Below are positions 55,380 through 64,000 of a stretch of DNA of 64,000 bases, piece by piece. A model generated the notes under the pieces. It did not search any database. It was not told the origin of the DNA and saw only the letters and a program-made list of their open reading frames with translations. Within the stretch, counting starts at the first letter, position 1, and the number at the start of each line of letters is the position of its first letter. Made by a program: the position numbers and the translations under genes. The stretch comes from Malania oleifera. Its lineage: Eukaryota; Streptophyta; Magnoliopsida; Santalales; Ximeniaceae. The stretch is from contig NC_080418.1 of NCBI RefSeq assembly GCF_029873635.1, positions 17,197,388 through 17,261,387 on the forward strand, in the 5' to 3' direction.

Positions 55380-56021
55380 CTAACCATTCCAGAGGTAGTC
55401 ATCTTGCACATCCTCCCACTCGCTCGTCTGATCAAAATCGTTGCTAAAGAACATATGAGACTCCTCCGAGATGAGAGCTCCGCCCAGCTCCGGCCACATG
55501 GTCGGCGAGTCCAGCGGCGAGTCGTTAATGGCCTGGATTTGGCTCGGGGACAGTCCGACAGTGATAGGCGGTGGAGCCGAGCTGAACCCAGAACGGCCGC
55601 CGCTGCTGCCCGTCTCAGACGTTGAAGACGGCGGCTTGAGTCGTGCAGCAGCCTGGTGCGCGGCGAGGCGGATGTCCTCGGCGCTGGAGCTGGCCGGCCT
55701 GGGGAGGGTGTCGGCTAGTTCGGGAAAGTTGAGGCGCGTGCCACGCCCCCTCAGGTGCAGCGCCGCGACGTCGTAGGCCGTGGCGGCCATCTCGGGGGTC
55801 TCGAAGCTGCCGAGCCAAATCCGGGTCTTCTTCCCGGGCTCGCGGATCTCGGAGACCCACTTCCCCCACTTCCGCTTGCGAACACCTCTGTAAGTGCTCT
55901 TGTAGTTGCTTGATTCTTCCATGTGGGGTTCAGGTAAGAATGGTGACGAAGAAGATACTGATGGAGTGTTATTAATGTTGCAGGAGAAGTTGAAATGGGG
56001 AGATGGAGGGAGGAGGGCCAT
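55380..56021 (-). CDS. AP2/ERF transcription factor, DREB type
   Basis: A nuclear DNA-binding regulator of the AP2/ERF family, with 213 codons in one exon. The AP2 domain spans residues 44-101 ([56 protein letters not shown]). Val56 and Glu61 correspond to the V14/E19 pair that marks DREB-type factors, which usually bind DRE/CRT sites with core [25 protein letters not shown] after the domain resembles TINY-type (A-4) members. The acidic C-terminus ([13 protein letters not shown]) is a likely activation region. The coding sequence is much more GC-rich than its surroundings, as is common in this family. A TATA box lies only 2 nt before this ATG, so translation may start at Met34 (55922). The frame is intact and probably functional. 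Confidence 0.88.
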   Translation of the reverse strand: MALLPPSPHFNFSCNINNTPSVSSSSPFLPEPHMEESSNYKSTYRGVRKRKWGKWVSEIREPGKKTRIWLGSFETPEMAATAYDVAALHLRGRGTRLNFPELADTLPRPASSSAEDIRLAAHQAAARLKPPSSTSETGSSGGRSGFSSAPPPITVGLSPSQIQAINDSPLDSPTMWPELGGALISEESHMFFSNDFDQTSEWEDVQDDYLWNG

Positions 56022-56022
56022 G

Positions 56023-56030
56023 TTTATATA
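56023..56030 (-). promoter_or_regulatory. TATA box next to the ERF start codon
   Basis: TATATAAA on the minus strand ends 2 nt before the first ATG of the ERF gene. With the usual spacing, transcription would begin at about 55998-56002, inside the annotated frame. Confidence 0.5.
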
Positions 56031-56282
56031 GAGCTAGGATGGAAGGAATTGAAGCACACAATTTGCAGAAAATTAATATAAGAAATTAGTGATGGTGGAG
56101 TGATTGAAACGGGGAGAAGGTGGGGGAGCTTCCGGGCAGCTGCATTGTATGCGAGGGATATGAAGAAGGACAGGAAGCAGGAAGTGGATGGGTACTGCAG
56201 ACGTCTGCTAGATTTTTTTTTTTTTTTTCTAATAAATAAATAAATTAAGAAATGGAGTGAAATAGGAGCACCTGGGGGGGCA

Positions 56283-56288
56283 CACGTG
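56283..56288 (-). promoter_or_regulatory. G-box/ABRE upstream of ERF
   Basis: CACGTG within CCACGTGTG, about 262 nt before the first ATG. It matches the ABA-responsive element core bound by bZIP factors. The remaining upstream DNA to 56978 has a T run (56213-56228) and no gene. Confidence 0.4.
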
Positions 56289-56978
56289 GATGGATGTAAC
56301 GCCGTGAATGGAAACTGAGAAAAGAAAGGAAAAGAAAATGTTGGGAAGGGAAAAGTAGGTGCAGAAAGGAGATGGAACAGGAGAAGGACAAATGGACAAT
56401 GGAGGTGATGGAGAAAGGAATACAGAGATGAGGGAGTTTCCTATTTTGGGACGCGGTTTGATCCTAGGTTTCAGCGTTTGGGTCCCGCGAATCCCTCGCT
56501 CCCCCATCATGCGCGTGCTAATTAATTTTCAAAGTTAATTATTTACTTTGCACCCCATTTTTTTATTTTTTTTAAGGCTCCTTTAATATTAGGGTTATTT
56601 GTAAAATGAATCATACCACTCTTTGAGTTTTTGAATTTTTTTAATATAATTAGATTCGAATTTTTGTCACTCCTTTGCTGCCGAGGATAACGGGATTTTA
56701 CGGAGTTCAAGACCCCTCATAGTTTATATTCTTAGTTACTTTTTTTAATAAGAAAGTTTGACTTTGAAGTTATTATTGTGATGCTTGTTGTGCGTAGTAA
56801 TTAGTTTTCATTACAATTGTTTTTGTGCTACTAGGAAAAAGATAAAAATAAGCTATCTAAAATAATAATGTCACATTTATTTATTTATTTTTATAAGGAC
56901 TAAAATGATAGGGGTTAGACTATTTGTTTGCCTACTAAAATAGTAAGTAACAAATTTAGATTGACCAAAACATCATTT

Positions 56979-57645
56979 TGTTGGGCTATTTCCTTCCATG
57001 TGGAGGAAAGCCCAAGTGGGCTTTATTAAAAGACCAAAGTCTAGCCCTTTTAGTGTGGAAAATCTAAAGGAAGTTGTAAAAAGAGATGAGAGAAGAGAGG
57101 AGTCGTCACTTCTCAAAAGAAAGAGAGAAAAACGTGGTTTTTTCTCATGCTGTCCAGATTTCATTAAGACTCCGATCCCGCTTCGTCTGTGGTCCAATCG
57201 AGCTGAAATTTGGAGGAGAGGTTCATGACTCAAGGAGTTACAATCTAAACGGTGGAGATCGGATTTGGAGCTCGGGAGTTGGGGTTTTTGCCCATGAACA
57301 GTAACCGCGAATTTGGTATATTCTTTCCAATTCTCTTTGTATTTGCCAAGATTGTAGATATCTTGATGAGAGATTTTTGTATCCTCTAATTACGATTAGA
57401 GAAGACTTTATGTACCCATTATTTGATTGATAGTGGAAATTTTAACTAGACTAAGTCCCGTGGTTTTTTTTCCTCACACTGGGGAAGTTTTCCACGTAAA
57501 AAACTGCTTGTATTCTTGTGATTTGGTGTGATTGATTATTTCTCTTATTATTTCCAGCACGTATAAAAGTAGAGATACACTATATTTTCTTGCATATAGA
57601 GAGAAGAATTATTTCGCTGTGATTGTTTATTGATATCTCTCAACA
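56979..57645 (+). repeat. Copia 3 5' LTR (667 bp)
   Basis: Starts TGTTGGGC and ends CTCTCAACA. It contains a TATAAAAG promoter-like box at about 57566 and AT-rich sequence. Confidence 0.92.
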
Positions 57646-57648
57646 AAA

Positions 57649-57660
57649 TGGTATCAGAGC
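57649..57660 (+). other. Copia 3 primer-binding site
   Basis: TGGTATCAGAGC three bases after the 5' LTR, complementary to the 3' end of initiator methionine tRNA. Confidence 0.92.
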
Positions 57661-57695
57661 CCGGTTTCCAGATTGTCAGGTTGGCAATTTGAGTT

Positions 57696-60600
57696 ATGGA
57701 AGCAAATAATAGTAGAATGATTAATCTAAATGGTTTAAATTATCACATATGGAAAGGAAAAATGGAGGATCTTCTTTATGTGAAAGATTATTACCTACCG
57801 GTATTTAGTGCTGAAAAACCAGAAAAAAAGTCTGATGTGGAATGGACTTTGTTACATCGACAGGTGTGTGGGTATATCAGGCAATGGGTAGATGATAATG
57901 TTTTGAACCATATTAGTGGAGAAACAAATGCACGTTCTCTATGGAATAAGATTGAACAGTTATATGCTTGAAAGACTGGAAATAATAAGTTGTTTTTTAT
58001 TAAACAAATGATGACTTTAAGGTACCAAGATGGGACTCCTTTATCTGATCACCTGAATACATTCCAAGGAATTATTAATCAGTTGGCTGGAATGGGTATT
58101 AAGTTTGATGATGAGATACAAGGGTTATGGTTGCTTGGTTCATTACCGGACTCGTGGGAGACGCTCAGAACTTCATTGTCTAACTCTGCTCCAGAAGGTG
58201 TAATCACAATGGATATGGCCAAGAGTTGTTTGCTAAATGAAGAGATGAGAAGAAAAACACAGGGGTCCTCTTCACAGTCAGAGATCTTGGTTACAGAAAA
58301 GAGGGGGAGAAGTAAGAGCAGAGGTTCGAAGAACAGAGATAACAGCAGAAGCAAGTCCAACAAGTTTGCAAATGTTGAGTGTCATCATTACGGGAAAAAG
58401 GGACACATCAATAAATATTGCAGGCAATTGAAGAGAGAAAACAAGGATGAGAAAGGGAAGGGAATGAAGAATGGAGATGACAAAGATGGTGATGATAAAG
58501 TTGCTACTACCACTCCTGCAGAATTCCTCATTGTTTATGATGATGAGATGATAAATGTTGCATATCATGAGACCAGTTGGGTGATTGACAGTGGTGCCTC
58601 CATTCATGATACATCTCGAAAGGATTTCTTTACATCCTATAGATCTGATGACTTTGGAACAATAAAGATGGGAAACGATGGCTTGGTTAAAGTCATTGGA
58701 ATTGGGGATGTGTATCTGAAAACAAATAATGGCACGAGTTTAGTTCTTAGAGATGTGAAGCATATTCCTGACATTCGTTTGAATTTGATTTCTGCAGGTA
58801 AACTTGATGACGAAGGGTACTGCAGCACTTTCAGTGATGGTCAGTGGAAGCTCACCAGGGGTGCTATGGTTGTGGCTCGAGGCATGAAGCACTCTGCATT
58901 GTACATTCTGCAAGCAAAGATCTCCAACGACATTATTAATGCGATGAAGGATAATGGTATAGCAGAGTTGTGGCACAAGAGACTGGCTCACATGAGTGAG
59001 AAAGGATTAGCTCTACTGGGGAAGAAAAGTCTACTATGTGGACTGAAAAGTACACTTCTGAAAAGGTGTACTCATTGTTTGTCAGGGAAGCAGAGCAGAG
59101 TTTCCTTCAAGAATTCCCCTCACTCGAGAAAGTCAGAGATATTGGATTTAGTACAATCGGATGTGTGTGGCCCTATGAAGACGAGAACACTTGGTGGCTC
59201 CAGATACTTTGTGACCTTCATAGATGATCATTCAAGGAAGTTGTGGGTATATATCTTGAAGTCAAAAGACCAAGTGTTGGCTGAGTTCAAGAAATTTCAA
59301 GCCCTAGTTGAGAGACAGACTGGGAAGAAACTGAGGTGCATCCGGATTGACAACGGTGGAGAGTATTCTGGTCCATTTGATGAGTATTGCAGACAACAAG
59401 GTATTCGACATCAAAAGACTCCTCCAAAAACTCCTCAATTGAATGGCATAGCAGAAAGGACGAACAGAACACTGCTTGGAGAGTGAGATGTTTACTTTCA
59501 CAAGCCCGATTGCCAAAATCCTTTTGGGGGGAGGCATTGAGCACTGTAGTTCATGTGTTGAATCTTACACCCTGTGTTCCTCTATAGTTTGATGTGCCAG
59601 ACCGAGTTTGGATAGGTAAGGATGTTTCCTATAATCATTTACGTGTTTTTGGGTGCAAAGCATTTATGTATATTCCAAAAGATGAAAGGTCCAAACTTGA
59701 TGAGAAAACGCGACAGTGTATATTCCTTGACTACGGTCAAGATGAGTTTGGATACAAGCTTTATGATCCAGTTGAGAAGAAAATTGTGAGAAGCAGAGAT
59801 GTCGTGTTTGTAGAAGATAAGACGATTCAGGATATTGAGAAGGCAGAGAAACCTATGTCTCAGCAGGGTGACAGTTTAACTGATGTGGATCCAGTTCCTT
59901 TGAAGAATTTTTCTTCTCAAGTTGAGGATGATGTTCAAGATGATCACCAGGGTAGAGGTGATGTGGATGTTCCCTTACAGGTTCAGGGAGATGTTAAGAC
60001 TGATGAGAAATTGATAGTGTCAGAGACTCCACCAAAGATTCCATCCAAGAGGTCAGCCAGAGACCGACATCCTTCCACTCAGTATTCAACAGAACAATAT
60101 GTGTTATTGACTGACGGGGGAGAGCCCCAGTGTTTTGCCGAAGCCATGGAAGATGAACACAAGACAGAGTAGGTTGAGGCCATGCAAGATGAGATGCAGT
60201 CATTGTATGATAACCAAACCTTTAAGTTAGTGAAGCTGCCTAAAGGAAAAAGAGCTTTGGAGAACAAGTGGATTTACAAGAAGAAGCCAAATGAGTTCTC
60301 TTCACGACCACGGTACAAAGCTAGATTGGTTGTAAAAGGGTTCGGTCAGAGAAAAGGTATTGATTTTGATGAGATCTTCTCTCCAATTGTAAAGATGTCA
60401 TCGATCCATACAGTACTCGGCTTAGCAGCTAGTCTTGACTTGGAAGTTGAGCAGATGGATGTGAAAACTGCCTTCCTTCATGGTGATTTGGAGGAAGAGA
60501 TTTATATGAAGCAGCTAGAGGGTTTTTGAGTGAAAGGGAAAGAGGATTATGTGTGCAAACTGAAGAAAAGCCTATATAGTTTGAAACAAGCACCGAGACA

Positions 60601-61687
60601 GTGGTATAAGAAGTTTGAGTCTGTTATGGGGGAGCAAGGCTACAAGAAGACAACTTCAGATCACTGTGTATTTGTTCAGAAATTCTATGATGATGATTTT
60701 ATTTTCTTACTGCTTTATGTGGATGACATGCTAATTGTTGGCAGGAATGCTTCAAGGATTGACCAGTTGAAGAAGCAATTGAGTAAATCATTTGCTATAA
60801 AGGACTTGGGGCCAGCAAAGAAAATTCTTGGCATAAGAATCAGTCGTGACAGGAATGCCAAGAAATTATATTTGTCACAGGAGGAGTACATTGAGAAAGT
60901 GTTTCAGAGGTTCAATATGGACAAAGCTAAAGTGGTTAGCTCTCCTCTTGCTACCCACTTCAAACTAAGTACAAAGGAATGTCCTTTTAAAGATGAGGAA
61001 AAGGAAGACATGGAAAGAGTTCCTAACGCCTCAGCAGTAGGAAGTTTGATGTATGCAATGGTTTACACAAGACCAGATGTGGCCTATGCAGTTGGTGTAG
61101 TTAGCCGATTCTTGTCAAATCCAGGAAGAAAGCATTGGAATGCAATGAAGTGGATCATGAGGTATCTTCGAGGCACTTCCAATTTGAGACTTGGTTTGGG
61201 AAATAGACAACCATTGTTAGTTGGCTACACAGATGCAGATATGGCTGGGGATGTGGACACTCATAAGTCTACTTCGGGCTATTTGATAACTTTTGCAAGT
61301 GGGGCTATAGCTTGGCAATCGAGACTTCAAAAGTGCATTGCTCTTTCTACGATAGAGGCAGAGTTCATTGTAGCAACGGAAGTGACTAAATAGTTGTTAT
61401 GGGCAAATAAGTTCTTAAGAGAACTTGGTTTCGAGCAGCAAAGGTATGTGTTGTTTTGTGATAGCCAGAGTGCTATTCATCTTGCTAAGAATTTCAGTTT
61501 CCATGCAAGATCGAAGCACATTGATGTACGATACGATTGGATCAAAGATGCGTTGAATGATAAGTTATTGAAACTTGAGAAGGTTCACACTGATGATAAT
61601 GGTTCTGATATGTTGACAAAGACCCTACCAAGGGAGAAGCTTGAAATTTGTTGTTCGATCGCCGAGATGGCGATTCCCTCCACATAG
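57696..61687 (+). pseudogene. Copia 3 gag-pol fossil
   Basis: Domain order: gag (about 57.70-58.45 kb; NYHIWKGKMEDLLYVKDYYL, zinc knuckle near 58.38-58.42 kb), protease (WVIDSGASIH near 58.58 kb), integrase with its HHCC region (LWHKRLAHMSEKGLALL near 58.97 kb) and core (about 59.15-59.48 kb; SDVCGPMKTRTLGGSRYFVT), reverse transcriptase (about 60.18-60.95 kb; [31 protein letters not shown]) and RNase H (about 61.2-61.69 kb; GYTDADMAGDVDTHKSTSGY, LSTIEAEFIVA). The wording matches the tobacco Tnt1 polyprotein family. About five breaks make it non-functional. Confidence 0.9.
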
Positions 61688-61688
61688 T

Positions 61689-61702
61689 CGGAAAAAGGGA
61701 GA
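61689..61702 (+). other. Copia 3 polypurine tract
   Basis: GGAAAAAGGGAGA directly before the 3' LTR, the primer for plus-strand DNA synthesis. Confidence 0.85.
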
Positions 61703-61704
61703 TT

Positions 61705-62373
61705 TGTTAGGTTATTTCCTTCCATGTGGAGGAAAGCCCAAGTGGGCTTTATTAAAAGACCAAAGTCCAGCTCTTTTAGTGTGGAAAACCTGAAGGAAGT
61801 TGTAAAAAGAGAGGGGAGAAGAGAGGAGCCGTCACTTCTCAAAAGAAAGAGAGAAAAACGTGGTTTTTTCTCATACTGCTTAGATTTCATCAAGACTCCG
61901 ATCCTACTTCGTTTGTGGTCCGATCGAGCTGAAATTTGGAGAAGAGGTTCACGACTCAAGGAGCTACAATCTGAACGGTCGAGATCGGATTTGGAGCTTG
62001 AGAGTTGGGGTTTTTGCCCGTGAACTGTAACCGCGAATTTGGTATATTCTTTCCAATTCTCTTTGTATTTGCCAAGATTGTAGATATCTTGATGAGAGAT
62101 TTTTGTATCCTTTAATTACAATTAGAGAAGATTTTGTGTACCCATTATTTGATTGATAGTGGAAATTTTAACTGGATTAGGTCCTGTGGTTTTTCTTCCT
62201 CACACCGGGGAAGTTTTTCATTTAAAAAACTGCTTGTGTTCTTGTGGCTTGGTGTGATTGATTATTTATCTTATTATTTATAGCACGTATAAAAGTAGAG
62301 ATACACTATATTTGCTTGCATATAAGGAGAAGAATTATTCCGGTGTGATTGTTTATTGATATCTCTCCCAACA
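61705..62373 (+). repeat. Copia 3 3' LTR (669 bp)
   Basis: Starts TGTTAGGT and ends CTCCCAACA, collinear with the 5' LTR apart from substitutions and a 2-bp indel at the end. Confidence 0.92.
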
Positions 62374-62699
62374 CATTTATTCCATACCTCAAATACTTTT
62401 TAACAAGAATAGTTCATATTTAAAGTAAACCATAGGTTTTGGATTTTGAGTTGTATTGAATTTGGATAAAATATAATGTAAAATTGTACTTAAATTTATC
62501 CAAATCCACGTCAAGATATAAAATTCAGGTTCCCAAATGCAACATAGGTGAAAAATAAAATTCAACGTGACATAGTGGACAACCCACAATAAAATTGATA
62601 TAGGTGTTTTTTCATACACAGAATATCAAAATTGTCTGGTAGACAAATTTGAGACTTTTTAAGTTAGCCATTAGAGTTTGAGTTTTAAAGGCCATTTTT

Positions 62700-62825
62700 T
62701 TTATTAGTTGTCTTTGTTCGAGTCACAAAAATTTAGCTTTTCACTTCAGATGAAAACATTGGTATTTAAGATGAAAATGAGATAGGGGCAGACATGTTCT
62801 CTCGGTGCATTAATCGACCATATCT
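62700..62825 (+). repeat. Decayed SINE-like repeat, copy b
   Basis: GTTCGAGTC (62716-62724, B-box-like), then GGCAGACATGTTCTC and GTGCATTAATCGACC, in the same order as in the stretch at 53918-54052. Weak call, based on shared order only. Confidence 0.25.
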
Positions 62826-64000
62826 AAATGACTTAACACAACGTCATACTAAAGAAAAAGAAAAAAAAAAAAAAAGAGTTTTATCCACTATAAGTATTGT
62901 TTGACAGTAGTGATAGAAAAAAATAGCATTGCTTGACAGTATTTATTTTTCAAAAAAAGGAAAATGTTGAATTGATTTGTCCTCATTAGTCCACCGTCAA
63001 CTCACCAACTCACAAAAAAAACATAAAAATTAAAAATGGTGGGCGTGCATTTTATTTTTATTTGATGGAACGTACTATCATGACATCACTAACTCAGATC
63101 ATATGGATATACTTAAGCTGTATACGTAAAAAATATGTAATCCAAAATCAAGAATCATCAGAATAGAATATTTTAAAAGGAACGGAAACCTCCCTTTAGA
63201 AGGCAATTTCCCATTGGAGGGCAGCAGCTTTGCATGAATTAATTAATGGAATATTATTACTTAGTGAAAAAAAAAAATTGCATATCCGATATCTATCTGT
63301 ACAAATATCTTATACCTACGTACTTAAACTACTGTCAATCAAATATTTATACAACAATTAAGTATTGGTTTGTTTGTCGAAAGTAGACATATCCCATGAA
63401 AGATGGCCTTTCTTGTGTATAGTTAATGTTAAAATATTTTTACAAAAATCTAAAGAGGTCGGCCAGCCATCAAAATGTCGTTTGGCTGGAGGGAATTGGG
63501 GGGACATGCATGTATCTCTACATTCCCCTCTTCATTTTTCTAATAATTATAACTTCATCTTTTTATGGAAGAAGAAGAAAGAAAAAAGACCCTTCTTCAT
63601 TATTATTATGATTATGATTTTCTTTTTGTATGACAAATTAAAATAGGGATATTTCTTTTCTTGTTCAAATTATTCGTTTTCTAGATCAAATAAATTAAAG
63701 GTTCGTCTGGTATTGTTGTCCAAAATTTTTTAACAAAAAAAAATTAGAAATATAAATTAAAAATTAAAAACCAACAACCTGTTTGGTTAGTATTTTAAGA
63801 ATTAAAACGGATGAAAAACTTGATTAACCAAATGTTCATTTTTGTCCTTGAATTAAATACTAATTGTAAATTATAATTAAAAACAAAGTAATATAAATTA
63901 AAATATTATAATAAAATAAAAATTATTACATTTATTTTACTGGATTATTATATTTCAAAATTTACTTTACAAGAGCAATCTTATTGTACATGACAATTGG
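62826..64000. other. AT-rich intergenic DNA to window edge
   Basis: There are A runs at about 62856-62876 and 63268-63278. From about 63700 to the edge, an AT-rich stretch with GGTTCGTCTGGTATTGTTG and CCTGTTTGGTTAGTATTTTAA resembles MITE ends, but only part of it is in the window. No gene is recognised; the 61 and 93 residue frames at 63365-63646 overlap and have no motif. Confidence 0.4.

Larger units (their letters stand above)
56979..62373 (+). mobile_element. Ty1/copia element 3, Tnt1-like, near complete
   Basis: A 5.4 kb Copia element with two LTRs of 667 and 669 bp, a perfect 5-bp target duplication CATTT (56974-56978 and 62374-62378), a primer-binding site, one gag-pol region and a polypurine tract. 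All parts are present in the normal order; the coding region has about five breaks. By eye the LTRs differ at about 50 positions (7-8 percent), mostly transitions. That means about 3 million years at a fast grass-like rate and perhaps 10 million or more at the slower rates of woody plants. It is the youngest-looking LTR element here. Confidence 0.93.

Noticed and set aside
55404-55776. Plus-strand frames opposite the ERF gene
   Set aside because: They are shadows created by the GC-rich coding sequence on the minus strand. They have no motifs and no promoter.
57086-57304. Frames within the Copia 3 LTRs
   Set aside because: LTR sequence is non-coding; equivalent frames recur in the other LTR (61724-62023) because the LTRs are copies of each other.

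Overview
The window is plant nuclear DNA, most probably from a dicot and possibly a woody one. The evidence is two host transcription-factor genes of plant-only families (an R2R3-MYB with GT-AG introns and an intronless DREB-type AP2/ERF), plant SINEs, a TRIM, and dense nests of plant Ty3/gypsy, Ty1/copia, L1 and RTE elements. It is AT-rich and repeat-rich, and roughly two thirds is recognisable mobile DNA. The species cannot be named from the sequence.

Layout. 1-3795 is the 3' part of a plus-strand Ty3/gypsy element with a 2.2 kb LTR. 3796-10448 holds three minus-strand gypsy LTRs or LTR pieces separated by a 1.9 kb stretch with no gene. 10449-12738 is a 5'-truncated L1-type LINE with a C-terminal RNase H domain. 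12.7-14.4 kb is intergenic with an Au-type SINE. 14621-15680 is the MYB48/MYB59-type gene. 15.7-23.1 kb is intergenic with a TRIM, a hAT-type element, a second RNase H LINE and a MITE. 23161-27325 is a minus-strand gypsy 3' half. 28489-35401 and 36197-48045 are two minus-strand Copia elements with very short LTRs, each bounded by a perfect 5-bp target duplication and each carrying nested insertions: a MULE-like element with a hAT inside it in the first, and an RTE LINE, an LTR fragment and a second RTE LINE in the second. 48-55 kb is mostly intergenic, with a broken NAD-isocitrate dehydrogenase exon, SINEs and a stretch resembling a pararetrovirus promoter. 55380-56021 is the minus-strand ERF gene. 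56979-62373 is a plus-strand Tnt1-like Copia with both LTRs. The rest is AT-rich intergenic DNA.

How it fits together. Only the MYB and ERF genes look like working host genes, and they lie about 40 kb apart. The intervening DNA grew by serial insertion, and the order of several insertions can be read from target duplications: copia, then RTE LINE, then LTR fragment, then a second RTE LINE; and copia, then MULE-like, then hAT.

The most unusual signals are two. A 29-nt motif followed 7-9 nt later by AATAAA is shared by the 3' ends of two L1 LINEs and by the pre-LTR region of two gypsy elements. An eight-unit array of a CpG-rich palindrome with core GTCGAC sits at the same place in three different gypsy LTRs, with sequence variants of it in two others. 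All coordinates and comparisons were made by eye, without database searches.
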